Under the pieces are notes generated by a model that did no database searches, was not told where the DNA came from, and saw nothing but the letters and a program-made list of their open reading frames with translations. The position numbers were made by a program, and so were the translations under genes. Shown one piece after another: positions 1 to 9,804 of a stretch of 64,000 nt of DNA. Origin of the DNA: Asterella californica (taxonomy: Eukaryota > Streptophyta > Marchantiopsida > Marchantiales > Aytoniaceae). Numbering within the stretch: position 1 is the first letter of the stretch; each line of letters begins with the position of its first letter. The DNA is taken from the NCBI GenBank assembly GCA_036924285.1, contig JAYKYS010000005.1, positions 27,192,001 to 27,256,000 of the forward strand, in the 5' to 3' direction.

Positions 1-722
1 CAGTCTTATATCACTGCGGTTCGAATGGAGACCAAGGTGATGGATGATGGATCTCATTATGCTAGGATCCGTAGTCCAGATGATAGACGTTCTGTGCAGT
101 TTCTGACCGTTCGTACGAACCACGAACGAAACCGTCAAACTTTGAGGGATTCTCCTATCTGTAGGGGTAAGGGTTTTCTGAAACCACTCTCGTAGGACGG
201 AATAGCGAGAGTGATGGATCTACTGCTACTATGATCCCGCTTGAGCATCCTGAGGGATCACAGGAGGTTGATGGAAAGGCTGCTCAAGATTCAGAAAGTA
301 GTTGCAATGTGCATAGTTGGAAATCTGGGTTGATGGCTTTCAGTTCTGATGATTGGAGTGAGTTCACACGGATGGAGGATTTGACTGAGAAGAGTAGAAG
401 GCAGATGGAGAGGTGTGCAGCAAATCTGCGTTGTACAGGAGTTCTATCTGAAGACGAAGTGGTTTCTGGTTTGTTTGAAGCGTTTATGTCTGTACAATCA
501 GCTGTTGGTTGGTTAGACAATGTGACTAGATTGATGGAGGGGAAAAATAGTGTGGTGGTGATCCCTATCCACTCTCGATGCATATATAAGGAGATTGCTA
601 CATACCTGCAGTTCTTTCCTCATCCGATGCAGAATAATGAATGGAGAGAAGCAAGTTGTTGGTGTGCACTCCCTCAGGAAGCAGACGTCCATGCGAAGTA
701 CAAATCTGTACTGAGAAGGTAA
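1..722 (+). pseudogene. Element 1 upstream coding region (gag/pro-pol N-terminal part), frame-disrupted
   Basis: The window opens inside coding sequence of a Gypsy-type element. Frame 1 is open from base 1 to a stop at about 193-195, frame 3 is open from 231 to 722, and the pol frame (frame 2) begins at 641. Frames 3 and 2 overlap by about 80 bases, and the text around 700-740 (KYKSVLRR, then KVRPVAPQLP in the other frame) reads like one continuous pol N-terminus, so I infer a frameshift, either programmed or a mutation. I see no clear aspartic protease motif (DSG or DTG), so protease is upstream, absent or unrecognisable. Whether the overlap is a real -1 frameshift site or damage cannot be settled here. 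Confidence 0.5.
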
Positions 723-3700
723 GACCGGTAGCACCTCAACTACCTGCTAACTCCCAGCAGCAAGTACAGTTAGTGGGGACTGAACCTATATTGCGTGATC
801 ATAGACGAGTAGGGCACCAGTTTACTGAGGAGACATTGAAGGAGCTCCAGATAGGAGGGGGTGAATTCTTGACTGAGGTCGAGAAGACAGTGTTTGAACA
901 AATGGTAGTGAAGCATGGTAAGGCATTCTCTTTTTCAGCAGAGGAGATAGGTTGTGTGGACCCGCAGGTTATAGCACCTATGGTTATATTCACAATCCCT
1001 CATGTGCCTTGGGACCTGAAACCGATCCCAGTTCCTCGTGCTTTATTGCCTAAACTCATCGAGTTGTTGAAGGAGAAGATACAGATGGGGATACTTGAGC
1101 CGTCTATGGGGCCATATTCTAGCAGGTGGTTCATTGTGCCCAAGAAGTCAGGAGCTTTGCATTTTATTCAAGACCTACAGCCTGCGAATAACGTAACCAT
1201 TCGTAACGTTGGGACGGGTCCTGTGATTGAAGAGGTAGCAGAGGCATTTGCAGGGAGAGCTATCTATTCAATAGGAGATCTATATTCTGGTTATGATCAA
1301 TTCCAGCTGGCTATGGAGAGTAGGGATTTAACTACTATGCGTACGCCCTTGGGATTGATGAGGATGTGTACTCTTCCACAAGGAGCGACGAACTCGGTGG
1401 TTCATATGCAGAATGCGATGCATAAGGTACTAAGGGAGTTTGTGCCTGATGTTATCATTCCATTTCTAGATGATATTCCTATAAAGGGTTGCGCGGTTGA
1501 AGACAAGGATGGAGCAGTACTTGCGAATGGATGTAGAAGGTTTGTTGCAGACCATATCAGGGATGTAGAACATATCTTGACTCGTCTGGAGGAGGTACAT
1601 CTCACCCTATCAGGAGCTAAGTCTAAGTTTGGCGTGTCTGAGATTTTAGTGGTTGGACATCTGTGTGGCGTTTTTGGAAGGCGACCAAACCCCGAGAAGG
1701 TTGAAGCCATAGCAAGGATGGCAGACTGTAGGAATATCACAGAGATTCGACGCTTTCTAGGTGCTTGTGTATTTTATCATTTATCCATTCCTCATTATGC
1801 TCATGTTGCTGAGCCTTTGTATGCATTATTGAGGAAGGGTAAGAGGTTTATATGGACCTCAGTCCATCGAGAAGCTATGAATAGGTTGAAGGAGGCTCTA
1901 CAGTCTCCGTCTGTTTTGAGGAGAGTAGACTATGGATGTGGGAGACCTGTCATTGTCACAGTAGATACTAGCCCAAAGGCAATTGGCTGGGCGATAGGTC
2001 AAGATGATGCGGATGGATTGCAGCTTACCTCTAGGTTCGGAGCTAGGATCTTGACAGACAGGCAACGAGATTATCCTCAGGTGAAGCGTGAGTTGTGGGG
2101 AGCGGTGACAGCAATGAAGACAGATCGTGAGTTTTTGATTGGTGCTCATGTAGTCCTGGAAACGGATTGTCTACCTCTACTAGGCATGATATCCAACTGT
2201 ACTACACCAGACATAGCAATGCTGCGATGGATTGCCTATGTCCGGAGTCTGAACCCTGAGCTAAAGCATATAGCAGGGAAGGACAATCCAGTTGCAGATA
2301 TGTTGTCTAGGGCTCGTTATACAGATGAGGATGAGATGTTTGCAGAGATGGAGAGTGAAGAGAGGAGAGACGTTTGGTGCCAAGTTGGTCAGCAGACTTC
2401 AGACTTGGAACCACTGCCGTTCAATGAGGAGTTCTACTCAGAAAAGTTCCGCGATATTAGATTTTATCTGAGTTCTTTATGCAGAAGAGAAGGATGGAGT
2501 GATGCAGAGTTCAAGGAGATCAGACGGAAGGCGTACAGCTACCTTCTACGTGAGGGTTATCTGTGGAAACGTTCGAAGAGAAGAGATGGGATGCTTGCTA
2601 GAGTGGTGGATGATCAATCGACAAAGCTTAATCTGCTGAAGGAGTTTCATGACACCTTGTGGGCTGGACACCGTGGAGTCTGGGCTACATACCCGAAGCT
2701 GAAGGAGCGTTACTGGTGGAAGGGTTTGTATCAAGACGTGGTGGACTTTGTTGGGTCGTGTCTGCACTGCCAGTTCTACTCTAAGGTCCGTTACAGAGAT
2801 GGACTTGTATCTACTTATCCACCTAGTATCCATTTTCAGTGGGTTCTTGATCTTGTGATGATGCCACCGGGGTTATGGGGGATGCGTTACTTGGTGTTGG
2901 CTCGAGAGGATCTCTCCAACTATGTGGAGGGACGAGCACTACGGACGAAGACTACAGAGAATATCTGTAGGTTCGTGCTTGAAGATATCATCTGTCGTTA
3001 TGGATCGGTTGGGAGATTACGTGCAGATAGAGGCGAGTTGAGAGACGATGAAGTGAAGGAGTTCTTTGCTCGTTATGGAGTAAAGCTTCGGCTTACCACT
3101 ACTATGAATCCAGAGGGCATTGGTAAGAGTGAACGAGGACACCCTTCTATTGTTCATGCTTTAATGAAAGCATGTGATGGTAGACCTAGAGAATGGCCGA
3201 GACTACTTCCATTTGCTTTGTGGGCTGATAGAACTACACATTGTACTACGACTGGCTATATGCCAGTTGAGCTTATGTTGGGTCAGAAACCGATCATGCC
3301 TGCTGAGGAGTACTTTCCTACGTGGGCTACGCTACCATGGGAAGATGGTATAGATCGTGCTTCACTCCTTGCTTTACGTATTAGGCAGTTGGAGCGAAGG
3401 GAGGAGGATCTTGCTGATGCGCAGGAGAGACTGAAGGTGGCTCGAGTCAGAAACAAGGAACATTTTGACAAGACTCACCGACTACGACCGAAGCCAATAC
3501 ATGTTGGTGACTGGGTTCTGGTATATGATAGCACGTTGGAGAATCAGCATTCTACACTTCGTAAGTTCTCTCGAAGATGGTTCGGGCCTTATGTTGTGCT
3601 AGATGTGTATGAGAATGCCACTTATAGTTTGCGTGAGTTGGACGGTACTCCTTTGAAGCTATCTGTGGCTGGAAAACATGTGAAACTGTTCAAGAGACGC

Positions 3701-3829
3701 GGAGGATCAGTTGAGTTATTCAACTTTCTGGAGTCAAAGCAGAGGACAGCAAGAGACGAAGATGTCCCAGTTTCTGAAGAGACTGAGGCGGAGGAGAGCG
3801 ATGATGATGAAGATCAAACAGAAGACTGA
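641..3829 (+). CDS. Gypsy-type pol polyprotein (RT, RNase H, integrase), basidiomycete-like
   Basis: Open for 1062 codons. Reverse transcriptase spans roughly residues 140-345, with the first catalytic Asp in IGDLYSGYDQ and the catalytic box FLDD at 275-278. RNase H is at about 430-560 (VDTSP, ETD, HIAGKDNPVADMLSR). The integrase zinc finger has His670, His676, Cys707 and Cys710. The integrase core has Asp737, Asp796 and Glu831, a D-35-E spacing. A GPY/F module follows (FGPYVVLDVY, 981-990), then an acidic tail from about 1034 and no chromodomain. The wording PHVPWDLKPIPVP, ESRDLTTMRTPLG, FLDDIPIKG and ALWADRTTH is, from memory, typical of Gypsy pol of basidiomycete fungi rather than the usual plant clades. 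The product would copy the element RNA and integrate the cDNA. ATG 641 is only the first Met of the frame; the native polyprotein probably starts upstream. The frame looks undamaged. Confidence 0.88.
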   Translation: MERSKLLVCTPSGSRRPCEVQICTEKVRPVAPQLPANSQQQVQLVGTEPILRDHRRVGHQFTEETLKELQIGGGEFLTEVEKTVFEQMVVKHGKAFSFSAEEIGCVDPQVIAPMVIFTIPHVPWDLKPIPVPRALLPKLIELLKEKIQMGILEPSMGPYSSRWFIVPKKSGALHFIQDLQPANNVTIRNVGTGPVIEEVAEAFAGRAIYSIGDLYSGYDQFQLAMESRDLTTMRTPLGLMRMCTLPQGATNSVVHMQNAMHKVLREFVPDVIIPFLDDIPIKGCAVEDKDGAVLANGCRRFVADHIRDVEHILTRLEEVHLTLSGAKSKFGVSEILVVGHLCGVFGRRPNPEKVEAIARMADCRNITEIRRFLGACVFYHLSIPHYAHVAEPLYALLRKGKRFIWTSVHREAMNRLKEALQSPSVLRRVDYGCGRPVIVTVDTSPKAIGWAIGQDDADGLQLTSRFGARILTDRQRDYPQVKRELWGAVTAMKTDREFLIGAHVVLETDCLPLLGMISNCTTPDIAMLRWIAYVRSLNPELKHIAGKDNPVADMLSRARYTDEDEMFAEMESEERRDVWCQVGQQTSDLEPLPFNEEFYSEKFRDIRFYLSSLCRREGWSDAEFKEIRRKAYSYLLREGYLWKRSKRRDGMLARVVDDQSTKLNLLKEFHDTLWAGHRGVWATYPKLKERYWWKGLYQDVVDFVGSCLHCQFYSKVRYRDGLVSTYPPSIHFQWVLDLVMMPPGLWGMRYLVLAREDLSNYVEGRALRTKTTENICRFVLEDIICRYGSVGRLRADRGELRDDEVKEFFARYGVKLRLTTTMNPEGIGKSERGHPSIVHALMKACDGRPREWPRLLPFALWADRTTHCTTTGYMPVELMLGQKPIMPAEEYFPTWATLPWEDGIDRASLLALRIRQLERREEDLADAQERLKVARVRNKEHFDKTHRLRPKPIHVGDWVLVYDSTLENQHSTLRKFSRRWFGPYVVLDVYENATYSLRELDGTPLKLSVAGKHVKLFKRRGGSVELFNFLESKQRTARDEDVPVSEETEAEESDDDEDQTED

Positions 3830-3863
3830 GGAGATTGGCACATACCGGAGGATGTGCAGGTTT

Positions 3864-3875
3864 GGAGGGGGTGGA
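3864..3875 (+). other. Polypurine tract of element 1
   Basis: A purine-rich stretch (GGAGGGGGTGGA) lies directly before the TGTCG that opens the LTR. It is the expected plus-strand primer of an LTR retrotransposon. The same motif, GGTTTAGAGGGGTGGA, sits at the matching place in the inverted copy (element 2, minus strand, 6038-6053). Confidence 0.75.
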
Positions 3876-5193
3876 TGTCGTGATGTGAATCATTTTACAT
3901 TGTAAATAATTCACTTCTTTGTCTAGCGTTAGTCTCTCTGAGTAGAGTTGGGACCTCAGAGATGTGGACACTTGAGGATGTTATATATTTTGGGTCTTAG
4001 TAGGTTGATTTGCCATGTAGATAGGGCTTTAGTTCATGGGTTGTACTTACGTGTTGCCCATGCACGCTTTTAGCTGGTTTTAGTTTACTTTCAAGGCTAT
4101 GTGTCGTTCTAGGTAGTTTAGGTTATACGCTGGCGCTTTAGGGGACTTGACGTGGTAGCATATGGGTTGAATTGAGTTACCAGGTAGTTTAAGGCACAAA
4201 ATGACAACCAAATAGAGCTATGAACTCCCATTGGTCCATTTTTGTCTTTTGTAAAACTCTAAGTTTAGAAATAGAGCTCTAGAGTGGATTTCGATCAATT
4301 GGTGAGGACACTTCGAAATTTGAGAGCACAGGGAGAGAGAGCTCGTCGTGCCAAGCACTGTCAGCGAAAAGTTTGATCGATTTGAGGCAATAAACAAGGA
4401 GTTATGGCTGATTGAAGTTCGATTTGTGTCAGAATTACAACATTTCTGTTCAATTTGGGGTTTTGAGTGTCATTTGCAGCAGAATTGAGTAAATCGCTTC
4501 AAACCTTCGTGGTGGTGTTCACTGTCAGCAGGGCTACGACTGTCTCCAAATTTTCATGTCAATTGAGTGAGTGAGTAATTCAGGGCGGTCGCTGAAGTAG
4601 AAGGGGTCCAAAAAGCTCTCAATCTGGAGCAGCAACTTTGGAGAGCGAGATCTGGAGTTTTGTGTGGAATCAGGAGGCCCAACTTCACAGGAGTGTTCAG
4701 CAAGCTGTGTACTGCAAATCCTGTAAGAATTTCCCAAAGTGATCGAGCCAATTCTCTGTTGTAGGTCAAAATAGCTGTCTGGGTACCAGAAACTGCCGTA
4801 ATTTCTCTACTCAGAAAGTTTCTGCTCATATCTTAGTGCTCTGAATTGATCTGGAGCTGAAATTTCGTATGTGTATCCAGTAGAACCTCATTTGCATGTA
4901 GGAGGAGTTCTGAAGTCTAAACCTTCACATATTTCTCAATCCTGAGTGTCAAAGTTCGCCATCTGATCTTATCATTGCTAGTTAAGCCTGAACTTTGCTT
5001 CCTGAACATATCAGAAGAGCCTAGAGACTTATATGAGTGTTTTTCAGTATCACCTTGAGACCTGAAGCCTATCCTCTGAGTAAACCAACCCCAGCCTGAA
5101 GCCCAACGCTTCCCTGAGTAGATTGAACACAGCCTTCAAGCTCATATCACAGCTAGAAGGTTCGCCCTTCCCAGGAAGACTCTCAACCCGACA
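3876..5193 (+). repeat. LTR of element 1 (1318 bp)
   Basis: It begins TGTCG and ends CGACA, a perfect 5-bp inverted terminal pair. It is bounded by a polypurine tract on the left and a primer-binding-like sequence on the right. Its first ~300 bases match, in reverse orientation, the LTR remnant at 5509-6037, and its last 126 bases recur directly at 5383-5508. Only one full copy is in the window, so the boundaries rest on termini and flanking motifs. No coding region is seen in it. Confidence 0.75.
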
Positions 5194-5214
5194 TCTGGTG
5201 CTTCCACTGAGAGC
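5194..5214 (+). other. Primer binding site-like sequence after the LTR
   Basis: TCTGGTGCTTCCACTGAGAG follows the CGACA end of the LTR directly, where a tRNA primer site belongs. It is not the common TGGTATCAGAGC (initiator Met) site; I cannot name the tRNA. Its presence to the right of an LTR means that a new internal region starts here, giving the order internal-LTR-internal. Confidence 0.5.
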
Positions 5215-5261
5215 TCTTGGGGTGATTGATTGAGAAGGTTGAGTTGCTACAAGGAGAAGAG

Positions 5262-5382
5262 ATGGATCGCAAGAGCGGAGCTGCTGCTGCTGCCTCTGGA
5301 GCTGGAGCATCAACGTCTACTGCTGCACCGTCAACTGCACATGTGTCTTCTACAGCGTCATCTGCATCTGGTCTGGACACGA
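5262..5382 (+). pseudogene. Start of gag of a second element-1-family copy, truncated
   Basis: ATG at 5262 opens a frame beginning MDRKSG followed by a run of Ala, then Ser/Thr/Ala-rich low-complexity sequence. It lies about 68 bases after the primer site, where gag should start. After about 40 codons the frame runs into a direct copy of the LTR end at 5383, so gag is cut off. It is best read as a 5' stub left by deletion or recombination between element copies. Confidence 0.45.
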
Positions 5383-5508
5383 CCTATCCTCTGAGTAAAC
5401 CAGCCCCAGCCTGAAGCCCAACGCTTCCTTGAGTAGATTGAACATAGCCTTCCAGCTCATATCACAGCTAGAAGGTTCGCCCTTCCCAGGAAGACTCTCA
5501 ACTCGACA
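5383..5508 (+). repeat. Direct copy of the last 126 bp of the element 1 LTR
   Basis: It matches 5068-5193 at an offset of exactly 315 bases with about five substitutions in 126 bases, and ends in the same CGACA. The junction with the inverted LTR piece on its right marks a rearrangement breakpoint. Confidence 0.85.
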
Positions 5509-6037
5509 ACGTGGTAACTTAACTTCACTCATAGGCTACCATGTCTATCCCCTAAAGTGTCAATGTATATCTTAAACTACTTAAAATGACACGCAATCTT
5601 GAAAAATAACTTAAACCAACTAAAAGTATACATAAGCGATAAATAAATACAATCCATGAGCTCAAACTCTATCAACATGGTAAACCTAAGTTATGTACTT
5701 TGAACATCAAAAATAAATATGAATTCACTTACACAAGCGTACGAATGCTTGAACAAGATAAATAGCATACAATCAAGTACTAAGACTCCAAACATATAAC
5801 ACAACGGTGTTAACATATGCATAAAGGACTAGGAATAATATTAAACTAACTTCTACGACTAATGATTCCCAAGTGGACTAATGACTCTCAAGTGTCAAAG
5901 TAGAAGCGTAACACGTAGCCGTGAATGTTCACAACTTCTGGAATCTACTTCTCTGATGTCTTTATTGTCACTCAGAGAGACTAACTCTTGACATTGAGGT
6001 GAATTATTCACTATGTGAAATGATTCGCATCATGACA
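5509..6037 (-). repeat. LTR remnant of element 2 (inverted, same family as element 1)
   Basis: Read on the minus strand it starts at 6037 with TGTCATGATGCGAATCATTT, matching the start of the element 1 LTR, and shares further blocks such as the TTTAGGGGA...GTGGTAGC region (compare about 4137-4182). The right-hand part of the LTR is missing: at about 5509 it abuts a piece of LTR end in the opposite orientation. Confidence 0.7.
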
Positions 6038-8208
6038 TCCACCCCTCTAAACCTACACATCTTCCGGCACGTGCCAACCTTTGCATTCTTCTATCTATTC
6101 TTCATCATCTTCCCTCTCCTCCGTCTCAGTCTCTTCAGCAGCCGAGACGTGTTCGTCTCTTGTTGTCCTCTGCTCTTACTCTAGAAAGTTGAATAACTCT
6201 ACTGATCCTCCATGTCTTTTGAAAAGTTTCACACGTTTGTCGATCATTGATAGTTTCAAAGGGGTATCATCTAGCTCTCGTAAACTATAGGTGATATTTT
6301 CATAAACATCTAGCACAACATAAGGCTCGAACCATCTTCGGGAAAACTTACGGAGTGTAGAATGCTGATTCTCCAACGTGCTGTCATACACCAAAATCCA
6401 ATCACCAACACGTATCGACTTTGGTCGTAATCGATGAGTCTTATCAAAACGTTTCTTGTTTCTGACTGGAGCCACCTTAGCCTCTCTTGTGCTTCAGCAA
6501 GATCCTTCTCCCTCCGCTCTAACTGCTTGGTACGTAAAGCAATAAATGAAGTACGATCTAAACCATCTTCTCACGATAGCGTAGCCCACGTAGGAAAGTC
6601 CTCCTCAACAAGTATGATTGGTTTCTGTCCCAACATAAGCTCAATCGGCATATAGCCAGTCATGGTATAGTGTGTAGTTCTATCAGCCCATAAAGCAAAT
6701 AAAAGTAGTCTCTGTCATTCTCTAGGTTTACCATCACATGCTTTCACTAAAGCGTAAACAATAGAAGAGTGTCCTCGTTCACTCTTACCAATGCTTTCTG
6801 GATTCATGGCAGTAGTAAGCTGAAGCTTTACTCCATAACGAGCAAAGAACTCCTTCGCTTCAGCGCCTCTCAACTCTCCTCTATCTGCTCGTAATCTCCC
6901 AACAGATCCATAACGATAGATGATATCTCCGAGCACGAATCTGCATATATTCTTCGTAGTCTTTGTCTGTAGTGCTCGTCCCTCCACATAGTTTGAAAGA
7001 TCCTCTCGAGCCAACACCAAATAACGCATCCTCTATAGCCCAATGGCATCATCACAAGATCAAGAACCCACTGAAAATGGATAGGTGGTTACAAGCCCAT
7101 CTCTGTACGGACCTTAGCGTAGAACTGGCAATACAGACGCGACTGGACAAAGTCCACCACGTCTTGATACAAACCCTTCCATCAATATCGCTCCTTCATC
7201 TTCGTGTAAGTAGCCCAGACTCCACGATGTCCAGTCCACAAGGTGTCATGAAACTCTTTCAGCAGATTCAGCTTCGTCGGTTGATCATCCACCACTCTAA
7301 CAAGCATCCCATCTCTTCTTTTCGGACGTTTTTCACAGATAACTTTCACGTAGAAGATAACTGTATGTTATTCGTCTGATCTCCTTGAACTCTACATCGC
7401 TCCATCTTCCTCTCTACATAATGAACTCTGATAGAACCAATATCGCGAAACTTTTTTGAGTAGAACTCCTCGTTGAACGGCAGTGGTTCTAAGTCTGAAG
7501 TCTGCTGACCAACTTGGCACCAAACTTCTTCTCTTCATTCTCCACCTCTTCATTCTCATCCTCATCTGGATAACGAGCCCTAGACAACATATTTGTAACT
7601 GGATTGTCTTTTTCTGCTATATGCTTTAGCTCAGGGTTCAGACTCCGGACATAAGCAATCCATCACAACATTGCTATGTCTGGAATATTGCAATTTGCAA
7701 TCATACCCAACAAAGGAAAACAATATGTTTCTAATATCACACGTGCTTCTGTCAAGAACTCTCGATCTATCTTCATAACAGTAACAGCTCTCCACAACTC
7801 ACATTTCACGTGAGGATAGTTACGTTGTCTATCTGTTAAGATCTGAGCTTCAAACCTTGAAACAAACCGCACACCTTCTGCATCTTCTTGACCAACTGCT
7901 CATCCAATCGTCTTTGAACTCGTATCAACAGTCAGTACCACAGGTCTCCCGCTCTCGTAGTTAAGCATCTTTAGTACAGGTGGAGATTTTAGAATCTCCT
8001 TCAACTGCCCCATCGTCTCGTGATGTTCTTACCGCCAAGTAAACTTCTTTCCCTTTCTTAGAAGTGCATACAGAGGCTCAGCAATGTGTGCGTATTGAAG
8101 AATACTCACACGAAAGAACACACAAGCTTCCAAGAACCGTCGAACCTTAGTGATGTTGGTGCAGTTAGCTATTCTTGCTATAACGTCTACCTTCTCTAGG
8201 TTCGGACC
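6038..8208 (-). pseudogene. Element 2: decayed inverted copy of the fungal-type Gypsy pol (RNase H to integrase C-terminus)
   Basis: On the minus strand this repeats the element 1 pol from about its residue 350 to the C-terminus. From right to left: the end of RT, RNase H with LETYCFPLLGMIANC (about 7663-7872), the integrase core with RLRADRGELRGAEAKEFF and NPESIGKSERGH (6715-7029), and the C-terminal module with GDWILVYDSTLENQHSTLRK (6176-6475). It is broken by several frameshifts, and the acidic tail ends early at a stop near 6178. The RT core, upstream genes and second LTR are missing, because homology stops exactly where the element 3 LTR begins at 8209. It is non-functional. Confidence 0.85.
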
Positions 8209-9122
8209 TGTAACGACCTATGTTACACATAGGAAGTTTATCTATTAGTAAGGTATTTAGTTAAAACTAAGTGTTGAGAAGGTTTATTTGCTGCCCAAGT
8301 ACTTTAAGGAGGTATCAAGTTAGTCATGACTAGCTAAAATTAGTTATGATTAAACTTAGCTGTACTTTTGGCAAAATTCAGATTATTTCTTAAAGAGTGA
8401 GCACTACTATCTTGTCATCTTGTCTAAAAGATAGAAAGGAGGTGCAAAGTATTCCTTATCTCTTTTTGACTTGATATTAGTGGTGGGATTAAAGTTGTGG
8501 ACTTTATGAGCATTAAAATTAAGAAGAGATTCCACATGTTTTCTTTCTAGCGGGTCTTAGTGTAGAGGGAGGGGTGGAAATTCGAGATTCCTTAAGAATA
8601 TTCCAGAATCCTTCTAGAAGTTGTTGACTTTGAAGGAATAAGCCCATGTGAAAAGGTAAGAAGTCTATGTGATTAATGCTTTTATCTTAAGTAATATTTT
8701 AGTAAAACCCGGTAAAAATAGTTACGATTGAGTTACCGAAGGGTACCAAAGTAAAAACCTAGAATGTAAAAATAGAAGAGTAGAGAAGAGCTCCTCAGCC
8801 TTGTTTTCACATTGTCGTAATGACAACTTGAGTAATATAAAGAGTGTGTGATATTTTAGCATGTGAGAACTTGAGAGACGTCGTTAGAATGGAGGATTTT
8901 AGTTGATGAGTTTATGGAGAATTTTAGTTGATGAGTTTATGGGTGTATGAATGAGTGAACTAAGCATTTTTCTCTTCAAGTTCATGGTGTGCTTTCGTCA
9001 AAGCCATCAGAGGTGACCCTTGAGTGAGAGACAGACCCGACAGGTTGTAGATTCATCGATGACGATCGTGGAGGTTGAGAGATCGAGTGGTAGTTGATCG
9101 ATAGCACCGCGAAGGATTTACA
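8209..9122 (+). repeat. 5' LTR of element 3 (914 bp)
   Basis: It opens TGTAACGACC and closes ...TTACA, giving the inverted pair TGTAA/TTACA, and is followed at once by a primer-site-like sequence. It interrupts element 2. A short tandem duplication of a ~24-base unit containing TTTTAGTTGATGAGTTTATGG sits at about 8894-8941. The family is not recognised, and the matching 3' LTR is not in the window. Confidence 0.65.
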
Positions 9123-9181
9123 TTTTTGGTTCCGTTGCCGGGACCTCACTTGAAGAGATCGTTGAAAGATGTTTAGAGTTC
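9123..9181 (+). other. Primer binding site and leader stub of element 3
   Basis: TTTGGTTCCGTTGCCGGGA resembles the TGGCGCCGTTGCCGGGGA primer site of plant Tat/Athila-type elements. Only about 40 bases of leader follow before element 4 begins at 9182, so the rest of element 3 was displaced and is not found beyond the truncated right end of element 4. Confidence 0.6.
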
Positions 9182-9286
9182 TGTAGAGCTCACTTTTTTG
9201 ATTTTTTTTGAAGATGCTTGAAAAGTAGAAGTTTGTAGAAGAAATAATGAAGTTAGGAGAAGAATAGCTTAGTTTTAGCGAAGAAG

Positions 9287-9343
9287 AACAGTTGTGAAGA
9301 AGAAGAACAGTTGTGAAGAAGAAGAACAGTTGTGAAGAAGAAG
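9287..9343 (+). repeat. 19-bp tandem repeat, three copies, in element 4 5' LTR
   Basis: The unit AACAGTTGTGAAGAAGAAG occurs three times at 9287, 9306 and 9325. The corresponding place in the 3' LTR (about 25179) has a single copy, so the expansion or contraction happened after insertion. Confidence 0.9.
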
Positions 9344-9804
9344 AACCTTCGGAAGAAGACCTTCACAGGAAATATTTGAGGAAAGAGACTTCTTGAGAAC
9401 GTAGATAGTAAGTACGCTCTCTTCACGAATGGTCAGAGGAATTCACAGTCGAGAAGTACGCAATCTGAGTAAGGACGAGCTACCTACCCGGGAAGGAACA
9501 GGAACGATAATCGGCGAGGACGAAGATAATATGCGCATGCCCTTGTCAAGTCGGAAGCAAGCAATCAAGGACGACTAAGACACGTGTGAGGATTTTGAAC
9601 CAAGCTATATACTAGAAAAATCGGCTCATTACCCAAATCCACTTTTAGCGCTCAGCTATCCTCTAATTGCGGAGGATACGTTTGGACGAAGATAGAGAAT
9701 TTGGACGAAGACAAACAATTTGGGCGAAGATCAACTTGAGCGAAGATTAGCAGTTTAGACGAAGTTTACCCCATAGAAAATTGAGCAATCTTCGCCCGAG
9801 TGCA

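Noticed and set aside
284..2833. Minus-strand frames across element 1 pol
   Set aside because: Shadows of the well-supported pol frame.
641..5193. Fungal contamination as the source of element 1
   Set aside because: An inverted relative (element 2) is interrupted by element 3 and by the plant-type element 4 in the same contig, so the family is part of this genome if the assembly is right; kept as a check in the finding.
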